Assembly (NCBI GenBank): GCA_963932145.1
Contig: OZ010613.1
Span: forward strand, 44,791,841-44,855,840
Origin: Acanthosepion lycidas
Taxonomy: Eukaryota; Mollusca; Cephalopoda; Sepiida; Sepiidae
DNA: 64,000 nucleotides
Direction: 5' to 3'
The notes below the pieces were generated by a model. It made no database searches, had not been told where the DNA came from, and was given only the letters and a program-made list of their open reading frames with translations. Shown here one piece after another: positions 36,290 through 47,357 of this stretch. Positions within the stretch are counted from its first letter, which is position 1; each line of letters starts with the position of its first letter. Position numbers and translations under genes: made by a program.

Positions 36290-37342
36290 TATAGACATAA
36301 AAAAAACAAAAACATTAGTAAATGTGGTCTGCAGGAATCTTAGTTTTCCACAGTCAATTGAATTGGTATATTTTCCATGGGTTTCATATTCACTGGGTTG
36401 ATTATCATTTCTTGTAATATATCCAGCTTTGTATACGGGAGCCACTTTTATTTCATCATAGATATATGGTTCTAACTTTTCCAGATGGTCAAATATTTTT
36501 GAACCCTCCTTACAAAGTTTATAATCACAAGATGTACATTGGTGACCTGGTTTAACATCAAAAGCATCAATATTTACATTCTGATTTAAAAGTAAAGATA
36601 TCTGGTTAATATGAAGCTGTTTAATACACTGGACACTTATAAGATAGGTGCCACCTGATCCTTGACTAAGTTTACTAAATTCTTTTTCTAATGGATAAGT
36701 TGTAAATTGCCCAAGTAACAGATTTATGACTTGTAGTTAAAAGGTGTTAACATAGACTAACAATTCCATTGCAAGTATAGTGCATGGTAATAGTATGTTT
36801 GAAGAATTGTTTTATACAATTACCTTGACTGCCAGCTATATAAAGTGCCATTTGACCAAACTCCATGAAATCAAGTTGGCTGTCACTTGGAAATCTTATT
36901 TCAGCTTGTAGAGGGTCATTGTGTAGTTTATCAATTTGAAGAGTCTTTACATTTAAACTTTTTCACCATGTCAAAACCTTGTTTATGAAAGTGAGAACCC
37001 CATTCTGATTTGCACTTATTCCAGATTGAGTGAGAAGTGCATGATGTTTTTTCTGAAAACACTTTGAGGCAAGTAGAAACTAGTCTTTCTATGGGCTTTG
37101 GCTCAATAGAAATTTCATTTAAACTTGAAAACTGAAAGTTTAACTAGTCTTTCAGATTCAAAACTATATAACTGTTTAAAATGTTGCCAATTTTGCAACT
37201 CCTTTTACAACTTGATTTACTCTATTATCATCAGATTAGTTCTTTTCTGTAAGCCGCAAATTGTGAATATTTTTTAATAGATAAGTCAAAAAGCAAATGT
37301 TTATCTTCAGTTAACCAACGTTTTTCAAGGAGTGTGGGATAT

Positions 37343-37373
<31 letters not shown>

Positions 37374-38103
37374 GCTGGATTTAATTGGTTGCCATCACAT
37401 ATGTACCAGCCTTTACATCAGCTGGTACACGTGATGGTCTGAACTGTTAACTCAATTTGTTCAAGTAAAAAGGCTCATGTTAATTTTGAAATTGGAATCA
37501 TTTTTAAAAAATTTTGGACAACCATTAAGACATCAAAATTATACAAAGTCCTGTTTGAGCAAGTACAGATGGATTGTCAACTGATTTACCAAATAGTTGT
37601 TTGCCATGATATAGTAACATTTTCTTTATATACTTCATTATGGAGAATTATACACCCTTTTTGACTGGCATTAAAGGATTTTTCATTAAGTTTTGAAACT
37701 TTTGATGTCATCTTTCTTAATGCTGCTAATGATGGTAATTGAAAATCCTGTCTTAATTTATTATACAATGACCATGATGTTGTATAGTACTCAAATCACT
37801 TGTTACTATATATGATACTATATATTTCATTCCAACTATTTTGGGGGCTGAAAAGTGCTGACTCAAGATATCCTTCTTGTGATCAAAAGCCATAGAATTT
37901 AAATATCAAATAATTTCTTCTAATGTTGACAAAGTACCAACTGTATTTTTTTGGACAGGCTGCTAATATGACAAGTGTCCATAATGAAATGTTTTTAAAC
38001 TGCAAGTTTTTATAAATTCTCGACATAAAGTAAGGGATACCATTGATGACTTTTGATGACTGACCAGTTAAAATATCTTCAGCTAAAAATGCTACAACTG
38101 GAC

Positions 38104-38140
<37 letters not shown>

Positions 38141-38480
38141 GATTTCCTTTCAATTTAGTATTATATAATTTAATTTTATTTGCTTTTAAAAAAAGCATTC
38201 ATTTAATCATCAATTAGATTTCTAGCTTTACTGATGATTTTTTTTTTTTTTTTTTTTTTTTTTAATCATATCCCTTTGAACAACAGAGGGTATTGGTATT
38301 TGACTCTTGGCACACCTTGCCATACAGATGCTGGATTTTTGGGGCACATTTTTTCCATGAACTGGTATCAACATTTGAAGGCCAACATAGTTGACAAATA
38401 AGTGTTTGTAATATTCAGATTGGCATTTGGAACAGATTTCTCCATTGCTCTCATATGTCTGTCTTTTGAAAAGCAATGAA
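36290..38480 (-). pseudogene. Decayed P-element-like transposase
   Basis: Minus-strand fragments lie in family order but in different frames. From 38476 a Cys-rich piece (CSKCQSEYYKHLF). At 37768-37586 YNKLRQDFQLPSLAALRKM, then KGCIILHNEVY, like the YxxLR...LPS...L of P-type transposases. Near 37500 FLKMIPISKL; near 37400 ICDGNQLNPAF (usual DGxxxN); near 37330 LLEKRWLTEDKHLLFD, like LLKNIRNNWLTEK. At 36955-36826 NVKTLQIDKL and LDFMEFGQMALYIAGSQG. From about 36738 a 140-codon open stretch runs with LLLGQFTTYPLEKEFSKL, GHQCTSCDYKLC and VYKAGYITRND. Frameshifts and an A23 run break it. The assignment to the P/THAP9 group is from remembered family patterns. No terminal repeats found. Confidence 0.55.
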
Positions 38481-38756
38481 CAGATATTTTATTTGTCTCG
38501 CACAGTTTTGTCTTGCTGGCTTCTGTAATTTGTTTTGCAAGCAATGTGATGCCACTTCAGAGCATTGCTGGAGACTAGGTAATATCTGAAAAGATAGATT
38601 AAGCTTAAGCACAATTATTTCTTTTACTGCTTCAATTTATGGGTAACTTTTCAAGCCAAATTAATTAAACTCTTAACCCCCCCACACACACACACACAGC
38701 AATAAATTACAATTTTAGAGAGTTGCTTTAAACCTGAGAATCCACCTTTTAAATTG

Positions 38757-38793
<37 letters not shown>

Positions 38794-40230
38794 TGGGGGG
38801 GTATATTGGTTTTGAGGTTTGCAAAATATTATATAATTGTTTTGAGTTAATTAAATATCTAAATTTCTGACATTTGTCAACATAAGATCAGCTATTGCCT
38901 GGCTACCTCCCAGAGTGCTACTCTAGGTAACATCTACCCCCTCTATTTAAAGGGGTACCTATGGCACTCTGCAAGAGGAATGCCAATGGGAGAGGGCTTT
39001 GGCTATTTTTGAGATAATTCCTCATGGTGGAGCAATCCACTGCAATGCACTTTAATCTTGGCTTTATGTCAAAAATTAGGTTTTGCTCAACTTTAGTAAA
39101 TAAATACTTTAACCTGAAAAAATGAGTAAGCAACAGTATACGTATTTCATTCACTGTGTTTTTAGAATATCAAATTAAATATATTAAATTTTATTATGAT
39201 ATTAAATTTACATGAAAACACTTTTAAATAGCTTTTTCATTAATTTTGTAATGACATTTTGGTCTATTTTATACTTTAATGGAAAATTTAAAAATATTAA
39301 ACTAAACTTTAATATTTCTTTATTTTACCTTTTAAAGAAACAAAACTAATAAAAAAAAAAATTCTATGAATGCATTTGTTCTTAACAATATTAGAGAAAA
39401 ATATTAAAGTAACTGAAATAATTATGGTAATTTAATTTTAATAAGTTTCAAATTCTTTTCGAACAAGTTTTTCTAAACTTGTTTTTACATATTAAAAACA
39501 AGTGTAGAAAAACGTCTTCAAAAAGACATCCATTAAAATAAACTAGACATTAACTTTTTAATATTATTTATTAATGTCATTTTTATTTTTTTAAATAAGT
39601 AAATCACTACAGTTCATTGAATAACAAAGAAAATGGTTTTTTAATTAAAAAAAAAAAAACTTTTAGAAACAAATATACAGGATATAAAAATATTTTTGAA
39701 TTGAAACTTTGTTAAACCCCCCCACCCAGAACATTGAATAAACTTGTAATGGAAAAATATTGAATAATACTTCTAACAAAAATGTTGAGTCAGTGACTAT
39801 TAAACTAACCTTTTTACCAAACTTCTTAAAAACTTAGACCCTGGAAAAATGGCTGAGCAGCAGAATTAACTTCATTCAGTCACATTTTTACAATATCAAA
39901 TATAAATACTGAATTAAATATTTAGAATTAAATTTAATGATATATAATTAATGTAAAAACATTCTTAAATTTTTTTTCCATTCATTTTGTAATACAAAAG
40001 TATTACATTTGTTTTACGTTGGTTTAATGTTCAAAATAAAAACCAATTACTCATAAAAGAACTAAATTTTATCAAATAATTATGAATAACAGTATCAAAG
40101 AAAAATATTAAAATAACTTTGATCATTTCACAAATAGTATTTTATATAAATTTCGCAGTTAAAAAAAAAAAAAAAAAGTGTAGTCTTCAGAAAATCTAAA
40201 CCTCATGGGAGAAGCAGTGTTTACCCCCAA

Positions 40231-40268
<38 letters not shown>

Positions 40269-41430
40269 ACCTTAAACTTTCAGTGAAAAAATGTTAAATA
40301 TGATGCTTAAAATTCAAAGTAACAAGACCAAGATTCCTAAATACCATTTTTGCATAGTGAATTAAAAACCCCAAAATTCGCTTTTTACAAAATATATATG
40401 TATATATCTCAACTCGAAATGCATAAATCTTATACTTATTTTAATTAAATAAGGTAAATGATATTTCAAATGTAAGGTAAAATTTCTTTGAATTTTTTAT
40501 GCCGACAACACTGAAATAGCTAGCTCAAACTGAAACTAAAATGCCCTGCTGCTCACATGGGATCAAGTAATGTTTAAAACTGACCTCCAGTTCTCTCCTG
40601 TCTCAACATTGACTTTCTAATATAGAATGCATGGATGATATCCTTTTGACCTGTTTTAGCTATACAGTCAAATTACATTTCTGGTTGTTTTCCATTCTGT
40701 GTGTGTTTGTTTCTTTGTTATTGATGTACTAATAAATAAATAAAAAAAAAAAAAAAAAAAATTAGTTTCCTCTCTGCTATGCTATGAATCCTAGCAAGAT
40801 TTTGAAAGGCTGTAAAAGTTGTAATGCCATGCACTCTTAACAATATGCAGCATTTTTAGTCACAAAACAGGAGGAACAATCAAAAGTACTCTTGTGTAAT
40901 GTCTTAACGATATCATTTTGAGAAAACAATTTTTCATAATGTTTAGGTTAGTCTGACCTAATGATTGATTCTATTAGTATTATATTTATTTTACTTCAAT
41001 ACTGATTTTTAACTACTCTAAAGCCTGTATCTTCAGTTATATACTGTTGATATTAGCCTCTGAACCGATAGCACATGAGATGGAAAGCTGGCAAAATTTG
41101 AATGGTCATAACTTCATTGCTGATTGAGCTACCAAGATAAATTTGATACCAGTTTTTGTTTTTTAGTTAGTGAAAATAAAATTTTAATTTGGAATACCTA
41201 ATATAAGTGTTTTTTAGTTTTTTTTGAGCATTTAATTAGATGTCTTTACTGTGATTTTGACATTTTTCTATTTCTTTTTCTTGTATATTCATTTTTCTTC
41301 AACAAAAATTGTCATTTGGCAGGTATTTTGTAGTATTATGTAAATTAGTTTGAAATTTGATTTCTCTGTAACATATTGAGTAATAAACTGTACTCTACCT
41401 TCAATTTCATAAGCAAGCATATATATATAT
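38481..41430. other. Unassigned, very AT-rich sequence
   Basis: Contains a (CA)n tract (38684-38698), T34 (38759-38792), T tract 40231-40264 and A runs. 39180-39700 and 39880-40330 look loosely like each other (a local diverged duplication: 'aactaaactttaatatttct' and 'gtaatg...ttttggtc' style blocks), but I cannot align them reliably. No gene seen. Confidence 0.35.
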
Positions 41431-41434
41431 AAAC

Positions 41435-41547
41435 ATTGAAGTCAGCACTTGGTGGCAACAGGCTGTTTCATGCTGGATGCAATCGTCAGGCTTGACAATT
41501 GCGTCTAAGATGAAAACAGCCTGTCGCCACTGAGTGTTGACTTCAAT
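41435..41547. repeat. Long perfect-looking hairpin (about 49-base arms)
   Basis: The left arm (attgaagtcagcacttggtg ... gatgcaat) pairs with the right arm (attgcgtc ... cactgagtgttgacttcaat) around a 12-base loop (cgtcaggcttga). There are only a few mismatches. (TA)n-like sequence flanks it on the left. Confidence 0.85.
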
Positions 41548-41627
41548 ATTCACTCTCGTATTTATATATGCTCTCTGATATTGAGCACTTTATCCCATAA
41601 ATATAGCACACTTTAAAACTATATTTC

Positions 41628-41630
<3 letters not shown>

Positions 41631-41682
<52 letters not shown>
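41631..41682. repeat. (TA)26 microsatellite
   Basis: The longest uninterrupted TA run in the window. A T32 tract (41726-41757) follows. Confidence 0.97.
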
Positions 41683-41686
<4 letters not shown>

Positions 41687-41723
41687 CATGGATATGAACG
41701 CTGATGTCTGAGTAAACGGGCAT

Positions 41724-41757
<34 letters not shown>

Positions 41758-41769
41758 CCATGGCTCTAA

Positions 41770-42523
41770 GAAAGTGATGTTAATGAGTCTTGATTGTTTT
41801 TTTACTTTTAATCATACATTATTCTTATATTTTTCTCGTATATTACGATATTTTAGTTATATTATTCAGTTAAAGTATTTAATTTACGTATTTTATTTTT
41901 TGTACATGTTTTACCTATCTTTAGTCATGATTATATATGAATATATATATTTCATTAACACAAACATTGACTTTGAAAATGCTTGTTCTTCACAATATCT
42001 TCCTGACAAGATTGAGGATGTGCCATGCACTCTTAACAATATGCAGCATTTTTAGTCACAAAACAGGAGACATTATTGTAGTCTATTCCAACATTTGACA
42101 GCATTTTCAAAACTGTCTGACTCTGTAACTTCTCCATGAAGACAGTCTATCAGGTATAGTTTCTCCAAATGACCAACTACCATATTCAGTAAGCTTTTAT
42201 CATGACAGTCTCTCATTTCATTGAAACTGACACCAATTTGCCAGCTAGTTTTTCCTTCTAAACAGTAATGCTCATCAAAAAAGGCAAAAATTCTCTGGTG
42301 TTATGATCTGCACCTCTTTGGGAGCAGTACTTCAAAAATGTTTTCATTTTTGTATATTTTTTAATTTTTCTTTTTTTTTTTTTTTTTTTTTCTTTTTTTT
42401 TCCAAGTGGTATATCAGCATATATGCACAAAATCGCATTAGAAATCACACCATTGGTCCATTTGTCACAGCTTTTCCAAATGTGCATTGTTTTTTCTGGT
42501 GGAACTTTCCCTTTTGGAGGCAT

Positions 42524-42564
<41 letters not shown>

Positions 42565-42768
42565 CCTGATGATCCACAAGCATGTCCCTCAAAGTCCAAT
42601 CTAGTGTGTTAACAAAAACTGCAAAATAATTTATCACCATCATGATAAAAATCCTCATGGAAAGCTAGCTCTTCAGTTCTGTATTTTGCCAAAAGTGTGC
42701 ACCCACCAAGTTTGCTAGTTTTTTGCTTACTCGTGAAAGATAATCACACTGGCATTTACAAATCTAAT
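41770..42768. other. Unassigned AT-rich sequence
   Basis: T tracts at 42370-42390 and 42528-42564. 'gccatgcactcttaacaata' and 'tgcagcatttttagtcacaa' at about 42021-42060 repeat a stretch at 40827-40866, a short direct duplication. No gene recognised. Confidence 0.45.
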
Positions 42769-42772
42769 TTAA

Positions 42773-43690
42773 CCTTTACCATGCTGGAGGTGAAAATTGT
42801 CGCCGGTTACTATAAACAAACACTTGTCAAGAGTTATTTAGAGTTATTTCCGGTATTTAAAGATGGAAATCATCTACTACTGCTTTGGAACAAGGTTAAA
42901 CTTCTGTTTTCTGACACCATTTTGAATTCTAAACTCTACATGAGGTGTAACATTGATTGAGCCCACTTTTCTTTTTTTTTTTTTTTTTTACTTAATGGCT
43001 GCAACGAAGCCTTTATTCAGGAGCTTTTCTTTGATTAGGACTCTGATTTTGAAGGCTTTACTCAAATGGATATTGATGGTGAAGTGGTTGACGATAACCA
43101 TGTGGAGGAAAGCAATAATGACCACTAGAGACTATTATCATCCATCCATGCCTGACTAATTTTATGGAAGCTACTGGCGACCATCCATATACCCGGTAGG
43201 CTTTCTTTTTCATCTATTTGTAAATGACGAAATCTCATTTTGTCAATGAGACCTAATAAATATGATAGTCAGGTGAAAGAAAGAGCAAACAAATGCTAGT
43301 GTCTTGTATGTAAACACGAAGAGCATTTTTTTTTTTTTTTTTTTTGACAAAATGAAAGCCTTCTTAGTGATCTTGCTTCTTATTGCAACCCCTGCCCCCA
43401 GAACTCCACAAAGTAATAAAAGTTAAAGTGTGTTGAATTGTTTATGTATTTGTTATTTTGCATTTCAATTTTTTTTTAACATTAAAATATGCATACAAAA
43501 TGTAATGCATTACATCAAAATATTACTCGTTCATTCTTTTATTAGTGTACAAAAAATAAAATCTATATACACAATACAAAGTAAGTTATAACAATTTAAA
43601 AACTGTTTTTTGCTCCTGCAAAAAAAACAAAAAAAAAACTGTGTGGCAAAAGGAACAAATTCAGAAAGAAATTAGCTTAGCAAAAGTCAA
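42773..43690 (+). mobile_element. Truncated piggyBac element, copy 2 (inverted relative to copy 1)
   Basis: TTAA at 42769-42772 precedes CCTTTACCATGCTGGAGGTG. The leader aligns with the reverse of copy 1 (ctataaacaaacacttgtca; ttggaacaaggttaaacttc), then a start reading MAATKPLFRSFS with the same FEGFTQMDIDGEVV leader after a frameshift. SQVKERANKC, KMKAFLVILLLI and the AT-rich 3' part follow. The right end near 43690 lacks a clear TTAA (it reads TCAATTA). It is internally deleted like copy 1, so both probably derive from one deleted progenitor. Confidence 0.7.
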
Positions 43691-44912
43691 TTACTAAACA
43701 TTTATTTTTATTACCCTTCACGGTGTATGACACACTATTCATATGCTAATATTGCACATTGGTATTTGCCCTGCGGTAACCAGTTTGGCCAGGTTAATAT
43801 CATGGTTATGGAATTTGAGCATTACTGGGATCAGTAGTGGAAAATATCCCATGTTATTTATAGAATAGGTTGTAGCACTTGCACATAAGTGACTGACTTC
43901 ACTGTATATTGCAAAATAATGATTCTGTCAAGTTCCAGCTGAGGCATTTTACTGTTAGAATATACATTTTGAAGTGATGATAGTGGATATGGCTGGCCTA
44001 TTATGAAGTACAAATTACATTTATGTTGTTATGAATTTCTAAGCTTAGAAATTATAAAAGGTCTAATTTTTCACAATAACTTTCCTCAGTTTTCCATTTT
44101 GTCGAGAACTTGCTCCTCTACTGAAAGCGCTTGGACATGCAAAACATTTGAATAATTTCTACATTCTTTACATCCAGAAAGAACACAAGAAAAATTAAAT
44201 AAAAAAAAACAAATTAACTGCGGTACCTTGTCAGTTGTTTTTAATGAAATTTGCGTTAGATGAATGACGTGTTAACAGATGAAACGCGTCACAAAAACTT
44301 GCTCCAATTTATCATACATCTTTTCTTTCAAAACTGTTCTTGATCTATATGGGTATGATTTTTAAATTTTTAAAAAAAATATATACATATATACACATAT
44401 ACTTGCATGTACATATATATTTCTTCCACAGGTGTTACAAATACAGTGCTCAATATCATATTATGGAGCTCTTAAGTATATATTGAATGCACATAATATC
44501 CAACATCAATAGCATGACTTGTAGTTTCTTGCAGACTGTATCCAGCACCTAAAGATTGCTAGTCTGCATGAAACTGTCATGCTATCGAAATTAGATGTGT
44601 ATTCAATTTTATATATGTTAATGGTCAGTTGAATCGGACCTCGAAAGAGTAGTATTAAAAAGTGCTCAATGCACGTGTGAAAAAACAAAAGTAAAAATAT
44701 GTACAGCTTTTAATTTAAAAAATCAGGAGGTCGGTTGAAACTGTTACCTTGGTTTCAACATTATGGTATTCTCAGGCAATTTTTATCAACTAACCTGACA
44801 CTTTTTATTTTATTTTTTAAAATTTTTTTTAAAGAAAACTAAAGAACGCTACATTATTATTCAAAAATAAACAAACCGTAAGGTTTAAACAAAGATAGCA
44901 GTTTCAACTGAC

Positions 44913-44961
<49 letters not shown>

Positions 44962-45126
44962 TATTTCTTTTTATTAGTTTCTATTTTGATTGTATATATT
45001 TTTCCTTTTTTCTTTTATTAGTTTCTATTTTGATTTGTATGTTATTTTTTTTTATAGGCTCCATTGTATACACTATTCTTGTGCCAGCTTTTTATTCTGC
45101 TATAATAATTTCTCGTTTTCTTATAG
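43691..45126. other. Unassigned AT-rich sequence before the exon
   Basis: Contains (TA)n at 44917-44964 and a duplicated 'ttttattagtttctattttg' (about 44970 and 45015). No gene seen before the acceptor. Confidence 0.45.
44509..44586. repeat. Short hairpin (about 25-base arms)
   Basis: 'atagcatgac' + 'agtttcttgcagact' (4-base bulge between them) pairs with 'agtctgcatgaaactgtcat' + 'gctatc'. The loop carries 'gtatccagcacc', which recalls the 'gctggatgc' of the 41435 hairpin. Confidence 0.65.
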
Positions 45127-45181
45127 GCTATAACCTGCAGGGCTTTGTTATGCAAGTAGAACCTTCTATATCTCGGCGAAG
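45127..45181 (+). CDS. IGF2BP: IGF2BP/Imp internal exon: end of RRM1 and linker
   Basis: This 55-nt exon is preceded by a pyrimidine-rich tract ending in TTATAG and followed by a consensus donor GTAAGT (45182-45187). Read with one base from the previous exon it gives GYNLQGFVMQVEPSISRR, ending with two bases (AG) of a split Ser codon. This matches the last beta strand of RRM1 and the linker of IGF2BP/Imp proteins (vertebrate pattern EL-HGKIMEVDYSVSKK, from memory). The phase joins exactly to the exon at 57349. IGF2BP proteins bind mRNA in cytoplasmic granules through two RRMs and four KH domains and control localisation, stability and translation. The preceding exon, with the start of RRM1, was not found. 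Alone the exon is short; its identity rests on the in-phase join. Confidence 0.8.
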
Positions 45182-46138
45182 GTAAGTTGCAAATTATCTT
45201 GTTCCAGACAACTCTAACATTCCCCTTCTTCATTATGTCTTAAAGTAAAATGACATAGATTGTTATATTAACCTGTGCCAAATTTGTTCCTTTAAGATTA
45301 GCATGTTTTGTTTTTTGTTTTGTTTTTTTTTCTCCAAAACCTTTTTCTATACAAACTAATAAGTTTCATTTAGCATTTCTCATTGCTTTTCTTAAAACTC
45401 AATTATCATTTAAGCAATATAATGGACTCATCTGTTGCTTTTTGTATGAGGGTTCAACAGCATGTTCTGCCTTTTGATGTTTGTACTTTCAATGACTTTC
45501 AAGACTTACTTTAAAACCATACAATATTCCTTAGAGAGCAAGGAACAGCATCCTTTGTGAATGCTGCATGGATGTTAAAGTAGTGTTTTGCTGTGTAATA
45601 TGTAAAATTTTCAATGTATAATTTCAAGTTGTATTACTTTTTATCCACACACTTCATCACTTGACATGTTCAGAAGCCACTACCACATGATTTGCTTAAG
45701 TTTATTCTAGTACTACAACATGTTTTCCCCCTTGCCAAAAACTGTACATGAGAATTTTCAGTGTCTTTTCATAATTTATATGCAGCAAAGTTAGAAATCT
45801 GTCTACCTCTCTAATTTTGCACTTTGAAAACAGATGAATATTAGATATTGACTTCAAGATTAGAACTACAGATTGTACAAAAAGAAAAAGGCACTGGTTA
45901 TACAAGACAAAGCTGGCAAATGTAGTCCTGGATTTGGAGGTATAGGAGTTGTAATTACTACAGGTTGGTATATATTAAGCTCGTTTTTTTATTTTCAAGG
46001 AAATTTCTCTGACATTCCAACAGCTGATGGCAGATTTCCAAAGCATTTTGTAGCCTTGGAGATGCAACAAGTGATCTCATCAGGAAAGGCTGAATTCTTA
46101 TTTCTGAAGCACTTAAAGAACTTCAAAATCATTTACCA

Positions 46139-46345
46139 TCAATAGTAATTGGCACAAATGGTAGTGCCTGCTGAAGGGAGTTGCTGAACACTATCTACAG
46201 ATGTAGGAATTGGCTTAGGTTGGTGTACCATTTCAGTCTTTTTGATATGAATTGTTAAGCCAAATGCCTTGTATGCAGTTGAAAAATTGACCAGAATGAT
46301 CTTGAGCCTCACAAACAGATGTTGCAATCAACAGCAGCATTGGCA
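46139..46345 (-). pseudogene. LINE reverse-transcriptase fragment
   Basis: The minus-strand frame includes VNFSTAYKAFGLTIHIKKTE then MVHQPKP. This matches the stretch FSxACKxFGLTISLKKTEVMxQP found in the reverse transcriptase of many animal non-LTR retrotransposons, just after the palm. An upstream piece in another frame (ANAAVDCNICL) suggests a frameshift. It is non-functional, and the rest of the element was not seen here. Confidence 0.7.
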
Positions 46346-46390
46346 AATAGATTACAAACAATAATCTGTTATGCTCTTGGCTTTTGAATC

Positions 46391-47025
46391 TTTTTTTTTT
46401 TTTTTTTTTTTTCATTCTCAATCATTTCATCTCAAGCAAAGCAGTAATATCAATAGAATGAATGCGAATAGGGAGGATTCAAGAAGATTGACATTGCATT
46501 TAAACTTTTTTAAAATTGTAATTATCAAGGAAGCAAGAAAACAGGAGTCCAGGTAGAAAGTAAAGAAAAACTGGAGTAGAAGTGGTGGTTGCATTTAGCT
46601 ATTTCAACAGTAAAATGGTGGGATCTACTTTTCAAAATGGGAGCATGCTTAAAATCATAGTCAGGACACCAGGTGGGGTGGGGAGCTTGTTAGAGCTATC
46701 GCCATGAAAATACTTGTAGAAAAGACAGAGGAAAGCCACTTCACGTCTGAGAAAGTGACACATCAAGATGCCTGGTTAGGATCTATTACATTTCAGCTGC
46801 TTCTTTGGATTTTGTCAGGAATCTTGAAACGTACAGCAGGAGCAGCAGACCAAGCATGGCATCAGTATTCAATGCATGGATGAATGGTAGATTTATAAAT
46901 ATGCAAGATGGATTCTGAAGAGATTTTCTGGTATGACACAGTGAACAAACTTTCTTTTTCAGTAATCAAAGCAATTGATTCTATATAGTCACGCCACTCA
47001 TGTCAGTGGAAAATGTTATGCTAAG
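46391..47025 (-). repeat. Repeat family 1 copy, reverse orientation, with T tract
   Basis: T22 then 'aatcatttcatctcaagcaa', 'ttgacattgcatttaaactt', 'gctatttcaacagtaaaatg', 'cgccatgaaaatacttgtag', 'agcatggcatcagtattcaa', 'tgcatggatgaatggtagat' and 'cactcatgtcagtggaaaat' keep the order seen at 10094 and 18976. Confidence 0.7.
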
Positions 47026-47324
47026 GAGAATTGGAACTTAATGCCAGTATTAGAATTTCCAAGTTTTCTAATTTAAATAAAACTGAAATAAAGAGCCAAA
47101 ATTACAGAAGTCATAACACACTTGTTTTGTTCTATTTCTTAAAGAGATCTGAACTTTACATCTGAGATGGCAGTTTCTATGTCCTGATGGAAAGAAATGA
47201 CAACCTTAAACATTTTATCAAGAATATGCAGCTTTTTGAGGAGCTTCCATACTACATTGTAGTTGACATTCCTACTTTTGTCAAGTCTATAGGAATCATC
47301 ATGTAGAGTTCAGGATTCTTTTCA

Positions 47325-47357
<33 letters not shown>

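Noticed and set aside
35984..36445. 153-codon minus-strand frame as a host gene
   Set aside because: Its N-terminal half belongs to the P-like transposase relic and its second half runs into a reversed family 4 repeat.
42303..42658. Lysine-rich and phenylalanine-rich open frames on both strands
   Set aside because: They are read through two long T tracts and have no other features; the same holds for frames at 3621, 6201, 8162, 10072, 15922, 18562, 21695 and 55165.
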